A DNA stretch of 64,000 nt from NCBI RefSeq assembly GCF_014268445.2, contig NZ_CP077089.1:6111001-6175000 (forward strand), in the 5' to 3' direction. The notes below the pieces were generated by a model, which was given only the letters and a program-made list of their open reading frames with translations, had not been told where the DNA came from and searched no databases. This DNA is from Pseudomonas tensinigenes. GTDB taxonomy: Bacteria > Pseudomonadota > Gammaproteobacteria > Pseudomonadales > Pseudomonadaceae. How positions within the stretch are numbered: position 1 is the first letter of the stretch; the number at the start of each line of letters is the position of its first letter. Shown piece by piece: positions 1-13,100 of this stretch. The position numbers and the translations under genes were made by a program.

Positions 1-4095
<4,095 letters not shown>

Positions 4096-4113
4096 GGGTG
4101 TTTGGGCTGAAGT

Positions 4114-4183
4114 CTTCGCGAGCAGGCTCGCTCCCACAGTTTGATCGCGTTCCCCCTGTGGGAGCGAGCCTGCTCGCGAAGGC
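4114..4183. repeat. REP doublet, about 70 bp, GTGGG ends facing inward
   Basis: Two REP units lie in inverted orientation, with the sequence CTTCGCGAGCAGGCTCGCTC followed by its complement. The GTGGG ends point towards the short centre. It sits 19 bases after the lhr stop, between convergent genes. The arrangement is opposite to that of the three 89-90 bp doublets in this window. Confidence 0.9.
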
Positions 4184-4210
4184 GTCAGCAGCCCTACACC
4201 AGAACTTGCT

Positions 4211-6304
4211 CTATGTCCGCGATTCCTGCGACACCTCGCTCGCCACCACCGCCCCCTCCTGCTGCCGCTTCGGCAACAAAACCTGCTGTGGATAAGTCTG
4301 CGCGAAATGCACCACCGGGCTGTTATCCACAAGCTTCTTCAAACGCTGATTGAACGCCCGGCTCACCGCATACTGCCCCCCCGACACCGTGCGGAACTGC
4401 GCCGTCAGCACCACGCCATTCAAATCCATCTTGTCGACGCCGAACACATCCAGCGGCCCTTGCAGGTTGTACTTGAGGAACGGGTCTTCGCGGATCGAAT
4501 CACCGGTCTCGCGGATCAGCTCGATGGCTTTATCCACGTCAGTGTCGTAGGTGAACTGCACCGAGAAAAACGCAAAGGCAAACTGCCGCGATTGATTGGT
4601 CACTGCCTTGATCTGGCCGAACGGCACCGAGTGCACAAACCCTTTGCCGTCACGCAGACGCAGAGTGCGAATAGTCAGTCCTTCGACCGTACCGGCATGG
4701 CCCGAGTCAAGCACCACCCAATCGCCAATCGACAGGGTGTCTTCAATGATGATGAACAACCCGGTGATCACGTCCTGCACCAATTGCTGTGAACCGAAAC
4801 CGATGGCCAGACCGACCACCCCGGCACCGGCCAGCAGTGGCGCAACGTTGATCCCAAGATTGGCCATGGTGGTGATTGCGCAGATCACCACGAGGATGAT
4901 TTTGATCGCGTTGCGCAGCAGCGGCAGGATGGTTTTCACCCGCGTACTCGGCTGCCGCGCTGCGCGTTTGCTGAGCGGCGGCTTCAGCGCTTCCTGAATC
5001 GCCGTGTCGAGCACCACCCACAACAACCACGTGACCAGGAAGATCAGGCCGATGCTGCTCAGCGCGTTGCTGATGGCTCTTCCGACCGTGCTGCTCTGGG
5101 CAAAATCGAGCAGCGACACGCCCCAGATCCGCCCGAGGATATCGATAAAGGCGATAGCGATGACGATCCGCAGCAAGGCATGCAAAAGGCTGAGGAAACG
5201 TTCCTTGTAGGCGCTGCTGCGCTGGATCGCTTCGGCCTTTCGTGACTTGAACAAGTGCTGCAGGATCGTGCTGAGGAATACCGTGCCGATTAACAAAACC
5301 GTGGTGAACAGCGCGCAGCGCAGGGCTTTCTGATTGTCCTCGCCGATGCCGATCAGATTGACCGCCGAGACCAGCACCATCAGCACGATCGGCCAGTACC
5401 ACAGCCCGGAAAAGATCCGCAGCGACTCCTGCAACGAAGGTTGTTTCAACCGCTGACTGAGCGAACGATTGCGGATCAGATGCGCCACCGGGCGACGCAA
5501 TCGGATCACCAACAGGCCAAAAATCACCGAGGCAATCAGGCCAGTAAATACCGCGACGCTGCTGGTGATATTGCCGCCCAGTTGGCGGGCGATCTGCGGA
5601 CTGGTCAGCGCATCGCTGAGGGCCGCAAGGAAGCCGATCAGGAACAGCGGACGCGGGCAATAATCACGAATGATCCGCGCCGCCGGACGTTTATGGCCGA
5701 CGTTGAACATCACCACCACGCACAACAACATCGAAGTGGAAAAGATGCCGCTGCTGGTGGCGTAGGCCAGGCACAGCGCCAGCGCGCGCCCTACCGAGGC
5801 TTGCAGAAAATGGCTGACATACAACGTCAACGGCAGACAGATCAGCGCCGGCACGGTGTACGGCAGCAAGTAACCAATCAGGTCCTGACTGCGCTGACGG
5901 GTACGTAACCAGCGGCCCTCGCGCAGGCGTTTGGCCAACAGACTGCCCAGTACGGTCAATAACGCGAAACTGCCGAGCCAGACGCCCGACAGCGTGAGGA
6001 AATCCCCGGCGACGCTCCAGCCCGAGCGATTCGACGGTTGATTGACCAGTTTGTCCACTTCATCGGCGGCGCGATCGGCGCGCAGGCGCCAGGCATCGAC
6101 CAGATGTTCGTTGAGGTCGAGTTTGTCCTGGACGTCGTCGATGCTTGAACTGATCGCACCGAGCAGCCCGCCCTGCACGATCGGTTCAGGTTTGGCCGCC
6201 TCTTCGGCGGTGGCCGGGACACCCGGCAATGCGGCGGCGTCAATTTCACTGGCGCCGAGAAACAGCAGTGCTCCCAGCAGAATGGCGATCCTGAACTTGA
6301 CCAA
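4211..6304 (-). CDS. MscS-family mechanosensitive ion channel, large form
   Basis: About 697 residues. The N-terminus is a signal peptide ending near IDA-A, followed by a predicted coiled stretch with many Asp and Glu residues and then roughly ten membrane helices. The conserved MscS pore helix and beta domain lie in the last 220 residues; visible hallmarks are LLAGAGVVGLAIGFGSQ and GDWVVLDSGHAGTVEG. Such channels open on membrane tension to release solutes during hypo-osmotic shock. I prefer the TTG start at 6304 because GGGAGG stands 8 bases upstream and the signal peptide then begins at once. A GTG at 6355 in the same frame has no visible ribosome site. It is a single gene, convergent with lhr. 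The substrate or gating partner cannot be told. Confidence 0.88.
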   Translation of the reverse strand: MVKFRIAILLGALLFLGASEIDAAALPGVPATAEEAAKPEPIVQGGLLGAISSSIDDVQDKLDLNEHLVDAWRLRADRAADEVDKLVNQPSNRSGWSVAGDFLTLSGVWLGSFALLTVLGSLLAKRLREGRWLRTRQRSQDLIGYLLPYTVPALICLPLTLYVSHFLQASVGRALALCLAYATSSGIFSTSMLLCVVVMFNVGHKRPAARIIRDYCPRPLFLIGFLAALSDALTSPQIARQLGGNITSSVAVFTGLIASVIFGLLVIRLRRPVAHLIRNRSLSQRLKQPSLQESLRIFSGLWYWPIVLMVLVSAVNLIGIGEDNQKALRCALFTTVLLIGTVFLSTILQHLFKSRKAEAIQRSSAYKERFLSLLHALLRIVIAIAFIDILGRIWGVSLLDFAQSSTVGRAISNALSSIGLIFLVTWLLWVVLDTAIQEALKPPLSKRAARQPSTRVKTILPLLRNAIKIILVVICAITTMANLGINVAPLLAGAGVVGLAIGFGSQQLVQDVITGLFIIIEDTLSIGDWVVLDSGHAGTVEGLTIRTLRLRDGKGFVHSVPFGQIKAVTNQSRQFAFAFFSVQFTYDTDVDKAIELIRETGDSIREDPFLKYNLQGPLDVFGVDKMDLNGVVLTAQFRTVSGGQYAVSRAFNQRLKKLVDNSPVVHFAQTYPQQVLLPKRQQEGAVVASEVSQESRT

Positions 6305-6368
6305 AACTCCGACCTCCCTTGGCTGAACCTGTAAGGAACTGATCGGTAATTGCACAGCAAGTTCAAGA

Positions 6369-6756
6369 GCCCCCTCACCCTAGCCCTCTCCCAGAGGGAG
6401 AGGGAACTGACCGAGTTGCCTGATCTGGCTGCACCGACCTGAAAGTCCTGAGTCGAACTCGAATCCTGAGAACCCTGAACATCTGATCCCCTCGCCCCCT
6501 CCCAGCGTGAGAGGGAACTGACCGAGTTGCCTGATCTGGCTGCACCGATCTGAAAGTCCTGAGGCGAACTCGAATCCTGAGACCCCTGAATATCTGCTCC
6601 CCTCGCCCCCTCCCAGCGTGAGAGGGAACTGACCGAGTTGCCTGATCTGGCTGCACCGATCTGAAAGTCCTGAGGCGAACTCGAATCCTGAGAACTCTGA
6701 ACATCTGCTCCCTTCCCCCTCGCCCCCTCTGGGGGAGAGGGTTGGGGTGAGGGGGA
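6369..6756. repeat. Tandem repeat of about 110 bp in three copies, bracketed by inverted GC-rich elements
   Basis: This 517-base gap between two divergent genes holds no gene. Three head-to-tail copies begin near 6398, 6510 and 6620, each opening with GAGAGGGAACTGACCGAGTT and differing at only a few bases. Inverted arms of the CCCTCACCC...CCCTCTCCC type, a repeat common in Pseudomonas, bracket the array at about 6371-6404 and 6722-6756. Open frames reading through it on the minus strand are repeat artefacts. Confidence 0.85.
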
Positions 6757-6872
6757 GCGCTTTTGATCTTCGCCTTGGACGTGACCGTCCGTAATGCCAT
6801 CGAAACTTTCCCGAACCGCCAGCAGTCATCAAAAGATACCGGCAACACGAGGACTTTCGACGGGAGGGCGGC

Positions 6873-7799
6873 ATGGCAACGATTCACATCGGTATTTCCG
6901 GCTGGCGGTACGCACCGTGGCGCGGGGACTTCTACCCCGAGGGACTGGCGCAGAAACGCGAATTGCAATTCGCGTCGAGAGCGGTCAACAGCATCGAAAT
7001 CAATGGATCGTTCTACGCCCTGCAACGGCCCGAACGTTATGCGCAGTGGTACGCCGAAACCCCCGACGACTTCGTCTTCAGCGTCAAGGCGCCGCGCTTC
7101 ATCACCCACATCCGCCGTTTGCGCGAGATCGAAAAGCCTCTGGCCAATTTCTTCGCCTCCGGGGTGCTGGAACTCAAGGAAAAGCTCGGGCCGATCCTTT
7201 GGCAATTTCCGCCGAATTTCAAATTCGAGCCTGAGCGTTTTGAACATTTCCTCGCGCTACTGCCCCACGATACCGAAGCCGCCGCCACCCTCGCCCGGCA
7301 ACACGATGCTCATCTGCACGGTCACGCGAGCCTGAAAGCCTGGCGTAAAAAACCGCTGCGCCACGCTGTGGAAATCCGCAACGACAGCTTCCTTGATCCC
7401 GATTTTGTGCGCCTATTGAAGCGCTACAACACCGCGCTGGTGATCGCCGACACCGCCAATAAATGGCCGTACCGCGAAGACCTCACCAGCGACTTTGTCT
7501 ACTTGCGCCTGCACGGTGCCGAAGAACTCTACGCCAGCGGCTACACCGCGCCAGCCCTCAAGCGCTGGGCCGAACGCATCGACGCCTGGCACCACGGCGA
7601 GCAACCAAAGGATGCTCATCTGATCGCACCACGCTTGAAGCCACGCGCACGCAAGTCCCGCGAAGTGTTCTGCTATTTCGACAACGACATCAAAGTCCGC
7701 GCGCCGTACGACGCCCGTGACCTGCTGCATCGTTTCGAGCTGGATAAAGACCTCGCCACCACCCCCGGCGAACCCGCTGGCGAAGGAGTGTTGGCATGA
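6873..7799 (+). CDS. DUF72 (YecE-like) protein
   Basis: 308 residues, the usual length for this family. It begins [13 protein letters not shown], the glycine-rich N-terminal strand that defines DUF72, and has the conserved [12 protein letters not shown] segment. The fold is a TIM barrel; the reaction is unknown. GGGAGG lies 9 bases before the ATG. The stop overlaps the next start by four bases (ATGA), so it is probably translated together with the EEP, ClsB and YbhN genes downstream. E. coli yecE is not in the ybh cluster, so the linkage here is a hint, not proof, of a membrane or nucleic-acid role. Confidence 0.9.
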   Translation: MATIHIGISGWRYAPWRGDFYPEGLAQKRELQFASRAVNSIEINGSFYALQRPERYAQWYAETPDDFVFSVKAPRFITHIRRLREIEKPLANFFASGVLELKEKLGPILWQFPPNFKFEPERFEHFLALLPHDTEAAATLARQHDAHLHGHASLKAWRKKPLRHAVEIRNDSFLDPDFVRLLKRYNTALVIADTANKWPYREDLTSDFVYLRLHGAEELYASGYTAPALKRWAERIDAWHHGEQPKDAHLIAPRLKPRARKSREVFCYFDNDIKVRAPYDARDLLHRFELDKDLATTPGEPAGEGVLA

Positions 7800-8593
7800 G
7801 TATTCCAGAACCGGTCGGCTTCACCGATGAGGGCTCAGTGGTCGCGCCGACAGTGCGCACGTTTACCGTGCTGACGGTGAATACCCACAAGGGTTTCACC
7901 GCCCTCAACCGACGCTTCATTCTTCCGGAACTGCGCGAAGCGGTGCGCAGCGTCGCGGCCGACGTGGTGTTTCTGCAGGAAGTTCATGGCACCCACGAGC
8001 ACCATCCCAAGCGCTACAGCAATTGGCCGACGATGCCGCAGTACGAATTTCTCGCCGACAGCCTCTGGCCGCAGTTCGCCTATGGGCGCAATGCGGTGTA
8101 CCCGGAGGGCGACCACGGCAATGCGCTGCTGTCGAAATTCCAGATCATCCGTCACGACAACCTCGATGTGTCGATCAACGGCCACGAAAACCGCGGCCTG
8201 CTGCATTGCGTGCTGCGCCTGCCGGGTGACGGCACCGAGGTGCATGCGATCTGCGTGCATCTGGGCCTGCGCGAAAGTCATCGCAACGCCCAACTGGATT
8301 TGCTCATGCAACGCCTGGCGGAGTTGCCCGACGACGCACCAGTGATCGTCGCGGGCGATTTCAATGACTGGCGCCAGCGCGCCGATGCGCAGCTCAAACC
8401 CTGCGGCCTGCGCGAAGTGTTCGCCGAGCACCAGGGCAAACCGGCGCGCAGTTTTCCCGCGCGCCTGCCAACACTGCGCCTTGATCGTATTTACGTGCGC
8501 AACCTCAAGGCCAGCCAGCCGAAAGTTCTGGCGAACCGGCCTTGGTCGCACCTTTCCGACCACGTTCCTTTATCGGTAGAGATCGAACTATGA
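7796..8593 (+). CDS. Endonuclease/exonuclease/phosphatase-family protein (YbhP-like)
   Basis: 265 residues. EEP-fold motifs are visible in order: TVNTHKGF near residue 29, VVFLQEVHG with the metal-binding Glu near 61, AGDFNDW near 186, LDRIYVRN, and SDHVPL close to the C-terminus. These are the metal and phosphate ligands of DNase I-like phosphodiesterases. No signal peptide is evident. It overlaps by four bases both the DUF72 gene before it and clsB after it. The order EEP, cardiolipin synthase, YbhN matches E. coli ybhP-clsB-ybhN, suggesting a phospholipid-related phosphodiesterase rather than a DNA repair nuclease, but the substrate is unknown. Confidence 0.92.
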   Translation: MSIPEPVGFTDEGSVVAPTVRTFTVLTVNTHKGFTALNRRFILPELREAVRSVAADVVFLQEVHGTHEHHPKRYSNWPTMPQYEFLADSLWPQFAYGRNAVYPEGDHGNALLSKFQIIRHDNLDVSINGHENRGLLHCVLRLPGDGTEVHAICVHLGLRESHRNAQLDLLMQRLAELPDDAPVIVAGDFNDWRQRADAQLKPCGLREVFAEHQGKPARSFPARLPTLRLDRIYVRNLKASQPKVLANRPWSHLSDHVPLSVEIEL

Positions 8594-9864
8594 GCAGCGC
8601 GCCGCTGGAGAAATCCGCCGTGGAACCGGTCGCCATCAACCCGCCGATACGCGAGCCGGGCCATGTTGATGTCGAGTACCGCTGGCAGGGCAACAATCGC
8701 GTCGAGTTGCTGGAGAACGGCGAGGAGTATTTCCCGCGAGTGTTCGAAGCGATGCGCGCAGCGAAGAGTGAAATCCTCCTCGAGACCTTTATCGTTTTCG
8801 AAGACAAGGTCGGCGCCGAGTTGCAGGAGATTCTGATCGACGCTGCCCGTCGTGGCGTGCGCACCACGGTCAGCCTCGACGGCTTTGGTTGCGGCGAGTT
8901 GAGCACCGGTTATCTCACCGCGCTGAGCGAGGCCGGCGTACATCTGCAAATCTTCGATCCGGCACCGAAACACCTGGGCATCCGCACCAATTGGTTTCGC
9001 CGTTTGCATCGCAAGATCGTGGTGGTCGACGGCCTGACCGCGTTTATTGGCGGGATCAACTTTTCCGGCGATCACCTCGCTGATTTCGGCCCTGAAGCGA
9101 AGCAGGATTATTCGGTGCAGGTCCAAGGGCCGGCAGTCGCCGACATCCATCATTTCGCCCTGCTGCAAAGTGGTCGGCCGGGCCGTGCGCGGTTCTGGTG
9201 GCAACGTCGGCGCCAGCGCCGCGCGGAGATGGCTTTCGATGACCACGACGGTCAGGTGCGCCTGGTGTTCCGCGATAACGACCAGCACCACTCCGATATC
9301 GAAGACGTCTATCTGCAGGTACTGCGCCGCGCCAAACGCCGGGTCGTGATCGCCAACGCCTACTTCTTCCCCGGTTATCGCTTGCTGCGGGAAATCCGTA
9401 ACGCGGCGCGGCGCGGGGTCGAGGTGCGCCTGATTCTGCAAGGCCAACCGGACATGCTGGTGGCCAAACTGGCGGCGCGCATGACCTACGATTACCTGCT
9501 CAAGGCCGGCGTACAGATTCATGAATATTGCCAGCGCCCGCTGCACGGCAAAGTGGCGCTGGTCGACGAAGAATGGAGCACGGTCGGCTCAAGCAATCTC
9601 GACCCGCTGAGCCTGTCGCTGAACCTGGAAGCCAATGTGCTGATCCGCGATCGCGCGTTCAATCAGCATCTGTTCGAACGCCTCGAAGACCTCAGCCAGA
9701 ACCACTGCAAAGCCATGGACCCCAGCAAGTCACCGCGTGGACGCATCTGGCACATGACCGTGGGGTTTCTGGTGTTTCACTTTCTGCGGCATTTCCCGGC
9801 GATGGCCGGATGGTTGCCAGCACATAAACCGCGGCTCAAGCCATTTCGAGGGAACACGCCATGA
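8590..9864 (+). CDS. clsB: Cardiolipin synthase B
   Basis: 424 residues with two phospholipase D HKD motifs: H140-x-K142-x4-D147 ([10 protein letters not shown]) and H319-x-K321-x4-D326 (LHGKVALVD). In E. coli, ClsB makes cardiolipin and can use phosphatidylethanolamine related chemistry; it lacks the N-terminal membrane hairpin of ClsA, as here. I chose the ATG at 8590, which overlaps the stop of the EEP gene as ATGA, over an ATG 48 bases upstream that would lie well inside that gene. Its own stop overlaps the following ybhN-like gene by four bases. Very likely one translationally coupled operon. Confidence 0.94.
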   Translation: MSSAPLEKSAVEPVAINPPIREPGHVDVEYRWQGNNRVELLENGEEYFPRVFEAMRAAKSEILLETFIVFEDKVGAELQEILIDAARRGVRTTVSLDGFGCGELSTGYLTALSEAGVHLQIFDPAPKHLGIRTNWFRRLHRKIVVVDGLTAFIGGINFSGDHLADFGPEAKQDYSVQVQGPAVADIHHFALLQSGRPGRARFWWQRRRQRRAEMAFDDHDGQVRLVFRDNDQHHSDIEDVYLQVLRRAKRRVVIANAYFFPGYRLLREIRNAARRGVEVRLILQGQPDMLVAKLAARMTYDYLLKAGVQIHEYCQRPLHGKVALVDEEWSTVGSSNLDPLSLSLNLEANVLIRDRAFNQHLFERLEDLSQNHCKAMDPSKSPRGRIWHMTVGFLVFHFLRHFPAMAGWLPAHKPRLKPFRGNTP

Positions 9865-10847
9865 GCCACTCCGAAGCGCACCCGAGCGGCCATGCGGCGC
9901 CAGCCAGCCATTCGAAATGGAGTCGCTGGAAGCGCCCGTTGACCTTGCTGTTTTTCCTCGCGCTGATCGTGTTGCTGACACTGTTCGCCACGCGCATCGA
10001 ATGGGCCGAGGTGCTGCAAACCCTCGCCGACTTCAAGGTCCGTACGCTGATCATCGCCGCCAGCCTGACGCTGCTGAGTTTTCTTGTGTACGCCAGTTTC
10101 GACCTGATCGGCCGCACTTACATTCGTCAGGACCTGACCTGGAAACAGATTCTGCCGGTGGGGATTATCAGCTATGCGTTCAACCTCAATCTCAGCGCGT
10201 GGGTGGGTGGCATCGCGATGCGCTATCGGCTGTATTCGCGCCTTGGGGTGAGCAAAAGCAACATCGCCAAGATCCTCGGTCTGAGCCTGGCGACCAACTG
10301 GTTCGGCTACATGACCATTGCCGGCGTGGTGTTCAGCAGTGGATTGGTGACAATGCCGCCGGGCTGGAAAATCAGCAGCAGTGCGCTGCAAGGCATCGGC
10401 GTGCTGTTGCTGCTGGTCAGCGCCGGATATCTCGCGGCATGTCAGTTTTCCAAGCGCCGCGAGTGGTCGATTCGCGGGGTGGAGATCAATCTGCCGTCGC
10501 TGCGCATGGCGGTTCTGCAATTGCTGCTGGGGGCGTTGAACTGGTCACTGATGGCGGCGGTAATTTTCACCTTGCTGCCGAGCAAGCTCGATTATCCGTT
10601 GGTGTTGGGCGTGTTGCTGATCAGTGCGATTGCCGGGGTCATCACTCACATTCCGGCAGGTCTTGGCGTGCTGGAAGCGGTGTTTGTGGCGTTGCTGCAA
10701 CACGAGGCTTCACGCGGCAGTCTGGTGGCGGGACTACTGGCGTATCGGGCGATTTATTTTCTGCTGCCGCTGTTGATCACAGTCGTGATGTATCTGGTGG
10801 TTGAGGCCAAGGCGAAGGCGCTGCGAATAGAGAAGAAACCTTCCTGA
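9861..10847 (+). CDS. YbhN-like integral membrane protein (lysylphosphatidylglycerol synthase TM family)
   Basis: 328 residues, nearly all hydrophobic helices from about residue 28 to 315. It carries the family patterns FNLNLSAWVGGIAMRYRLYS and ITHIPAGLGVLEAVF of the UPF0104 group, which equals the flippase-like half of MprF without the aminoacyl transferase. It is the last gene of the DUF72-EEP-clsB-ybhN run and overlaps clsB by four bases. A role in moving or placing phospholipids made by ClsB is a reasonable inference from position only. Confidence 0.9.
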   Translation: MSHSEAHPSGHAAPASHSKWSRWKRPLTLLFFLALIVLLTLFATRIEWAEVLQTLADFKVRTLIIAASLTLLSFLVYASFDLIGRTYIRQDLTWKQILPVGIISYAFNLNLSAWVGGIAMRYRLYSRLGVSKSNIAKILGLSLATNWFGYMTIAGVVFSSGLVTMPPGWKISSSALQGIGVLLLLVSAGYLAACQFSKRREWSIRGVEINLPSLRMAVLQLLLGALNWSLMAAVIFTLLPSKLDYPLVLGVLLISAIAGVITHIPAGLGVLEAVFVALLQHEASRGSLVAGLLAYRAIYFLLPLLITVVMYLVVEAKAKALRIEKKPS

Positions 10848-10870
10848 GAGGCGTGCTGAGGCTGATGCCC

Positions 10871-10941
10871 TCTTCGCGAGCAGGCTCGCTCCCACAGGTT
10901 GAATGCATTCCAAATGTGGGAGCGAGCCTGCTCGCGAAGGC
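10871..10941. repeat. REP doublet, about 70 bp, GTGGG ends facing inward
   Basis: Inverted pair of the same REP unit as at 4114. It lies in the 115-base space between the convergent ybhN-like and alpha/beta hydrolase genes and could form a stem serving as a transcript end for both. Confidence 0.9.
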
Positions 10942-10962
10942 GTCCGAAAGAACACGGAAAGA

Positions 10963-11721
10963 TCAAGCCGATTGAATGATGCTCAACCGTTCACCCACGA
11001 CCATCTCGGTAATCCAGTCCACCAGAATCGAGGTGTACGCCTGCTGCGACACCGGCTCACTCAACGCATGATCAGCGCCATCGATAATCCGGTGCGTCAA
11101 TGAATGCGTCTGCTGGCATGCCGCGCGGTAACTCATGATCGCCGCGTGAGGCACGTAATCGTCGGTTTCAGACTCCACCAGCAACACATCGCCAGTGAAT
11201 TGCGAACAGGCATGCAGCGCCCGATTGGTGTCCGCGCGCACCAGCGTGCTGCGGTAATCGCGCAGATCGGCCTTGTCCAGCTCACGCTTGGGTGTATGCC
11301 ATTGCTCGTCGCGATACAGCGCCGGCACGCGCAACGCCAGCCAGCGCACCGGGCGCAGCGAGGTGAGGATCGCCGCCAGGTAACCGCCATAACTGGTGCC
11401 GACCACGGCAATCGCCGAGGTGTCGAGCGCCGGATGCGCGAGCAAGCGGTCATACGCCGCGAGCAAATCACGCAGATTGTCTTCGCGCGTTACACGGGTC
11501 AGCGGGATCCCGGTACCGCCGGTATGTCCGCGCAAGTCGAACGTCAGGCACACACACCCGAGACCGGCGATGCCTTTGGCCCGCTCTAGATCACGTTCCT
11601 GACTGCCGCCCCAACCATGTACGAACAGCACCCCCGGCACCTTCGATTTGGGACTGAGAAAGGTCCCGCTCATCTGTTCATCATCAATGTCGATTTGAAT
11701 GCTTTCGCTTCTAGCCGTCAT
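10963..11721 (-). CDS. Alpha/beta hydrolase
   Basis: 252 residues. Features seen: oxyanion region VLFVHGWGGSQ near residue 32, nucleophile elbow GTSYGG near residue 109, acid candidate in ESETDDYVPHA, and catalytic His in DGADHALS near the C-terminus. No signal peptide, so cytoplasmic. The short N-terminal strand region (IQIDIDDEQMSG) resembles dienelactone hydrolase or esterase relatives. The ATG lies 11 bases inside the end of the DUF3182 gene, so the pair is an operon. Substrate unknown. Confidence 0.9.
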   Translation of the reverse strand: MTARSESIQIDIDDEQMSGTFLSPKSKVPGVLFVHGWGGSQERDLERAKGIAGLGCVCLTFDLRGHTGGTGIPLTRVTREDNLRDLLAAYDRLLAHPALDTSAIAVVGTSYGGYLAAILTSLRPVRWLALRVPALYRDEQWHTPKRELDKADLRDYRSTLVRADTNRALHACSQFTGDVLLVESETDDYVPHAAIMSYRAACQQTHSLTHRIIDGADHALSEPVSQQAYTSILVDWITEMVVGERLSIIQSA

Positions 11722-12820
11722 AGGATTTGACCGTTACGTATTTGAGGAGAAATTCACTGTTTTCGGCCGGCCCGCGATAGACCTCGATGGCGTCCGCCGG
11801 CAGCGGCTGATCGATGTAGGTTTCTACCGACGACACGCGGATCGCGCGCATCCCCGGATCATTGACGAAACTTTGTAGCGCTGCCACTTCGGCGCTGCTG
11901 GCACCGCCCATGCGCCAGGATTGCTCGAGCACGCCGCTGCGGTTTTTGCCGTTGCTGTCCAGGCCTTGGGCGATGTCATAGTTGCGTCGTGAGGCGTAGA
12001 AACGCGGGTAAGCCTCATCGGCGGCGCGGTCGAAAATCTGCGCCTGTTCGATGGCCAGTCGCACATCATCCGCCAGATCCAGCGCCAGCAGATCGTCATA
12101 GCTGCCCTGCACCACCAACAGGTTCGAGCCGCCGTACACGTCTTCGCCGAGGGCATCCTTGGTCAAGTATTGATCACCGCAGTAGCTCAACACTTTGTCG
12201 CCGATGAATGACTGGCCGACGCTGTGGGTAATGACGTCGCTCAGGTCCTGCTCCAGCACCATCCCTTCGCTGAATTGTTTTTCAATGCCGGGGCGGGTAA
12301 GGATTTCGTCGAAAGCATCGAGGCTGTTGATCACTTCCTGCCCGCGACCGGCGCAGGCGTGAACCGGCTTCAAGCGGATCGGGCCGTTGTACAGCAAGTG
12401 CTCGGCAGCAGGCCGCGCATCGTCCAGCGCGAACACACTGAGACCGTCGAGTACCACGTTACGCACGCGCTCGGAAAACAATGGCGACCAGCCTTGCGGC
12501 GCATGAGCCAGATGACTGCGCAAACCGTGACTGATGGCTTTGGTGCAGATGAAGTCATGTTCGACAAAGCCGCCCCACAGATCACCCGGGCCGCTTATAC
12601 CGAGTTCATGCGCGCGGGCGGTTCCGACAATGGTTTGCGTCGGCAGCAGATACAGTTCACGGCCGCGGTGTTTGTCCGGGTCGTAGCTGCCGCCGAACTT
12701 GCATCCGAGAATCTGCGCCAGACATCGCGCCAGGGCCTTGTTGGTCTGTACTTCATGTTGGGGTGCATCGGCGCGCACCGAGTGGGCGACAACGATTTTC
12801 CTGCGGGGTGTCGGGGTCAT
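11711..12820 (-). CDS. DUF3182 family protein, ATP-grasp-like
   Basis: 369 residues. I recognise it as the DUF3182 family by its N-terminus (RRKIVVAHSVRADAPQHEVQ) and by the YLLPTQTIVG segment. Central pieces such as RLKPVHACAGRGQEV and GMVLEQDLSD look like the nucleotide-binding and metal-binding strands of ATP-grasp ligases; this is my reading, not a database result. The ATG at 12820 has GAAGGGG a few bases ahead; an ATG five codons upstream is less well placed. It is followed by an overlapping alpha/beta hydrolase, suggesting a ligase-hydrolase pair acting on one metabolite. Confidence 0.8.
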   Translation of the reverse strand: MTPTPRRKIVVAHSVRADAPQHEVQTNKALARCLAQILGCKFGGSYDPDKHRGRELYLLPTQTIVGTARAHELGISGPGDLWGGFVEHDFICTKAISHGLRSHLAHAPQGWSPLFSERVRNVVLDGLSVFALDDARPAAEHLLYNGPIRLKPVHACAGRGQEVINSLDAFDEILTRPGIEKQFSEGMVLEQDLSDVITHSVGQSFIGDKVLSYCGDQYLTKDALGEDVYGGSNLLVVQGSYDDLLALDLADDVRLAIEQAQIFDRAADEAYPRFYASRRNYDIAQGLDSNGKNRSGVLEQSWRMGGASSAEVAALQSFVNDPGMRAIRVSSVETYIDQPLPADAIEVYRGPAENSEFLLKYVTVKSYDG

Positions 12821-13011
12821 GCGTTCCCCTTCCATCGGTTCGATGACTGTAGCGATGATAGGTGCAGAGATCAGGCCAACGGCCGCTCTACGAAAATCCT
12901 AGAGCAATCAGAAACTTGCCGAAAACGTACTGGCACCACGCCTGTTTCAATCTGCACGAACGCGTGCAAAACCCCGGCAAATTGCACGATCTAAAGTCCT
13001 ATGGAGTTCGA

Positions 13012-13100
13012 TGTGGGAGCGAGCCTGCTCGCGAAGGCGTCGTGTCAGCGGACAGCAATTTCGCAGATCCACCGCTTTCGCGAGCAGGCTCGCTCCCACA
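13012..13100. repeat. REP doublet (REPIN), 89 bp, GTGGG ends outermost
   Basis: GTGGGAGCGAGCCTGCTCGC at the left end is matched by its complement at the right end (13080-13100), with about 40 bases between. The right arm ends on the base next to the stop codon of the GlxA-type regulator. The remaining bases 12821-13011 hold no gene I can support. Confidence 0.92.

Noticed and set aside
6375..7247. Open frames of 164 and 290 codons on the minus strand through the tandem repeat
   Set aside because: The protein repeats follow the DNA repeat, the frames overlap the certain DUF72 gene on the other strand, and no start signal is seen.
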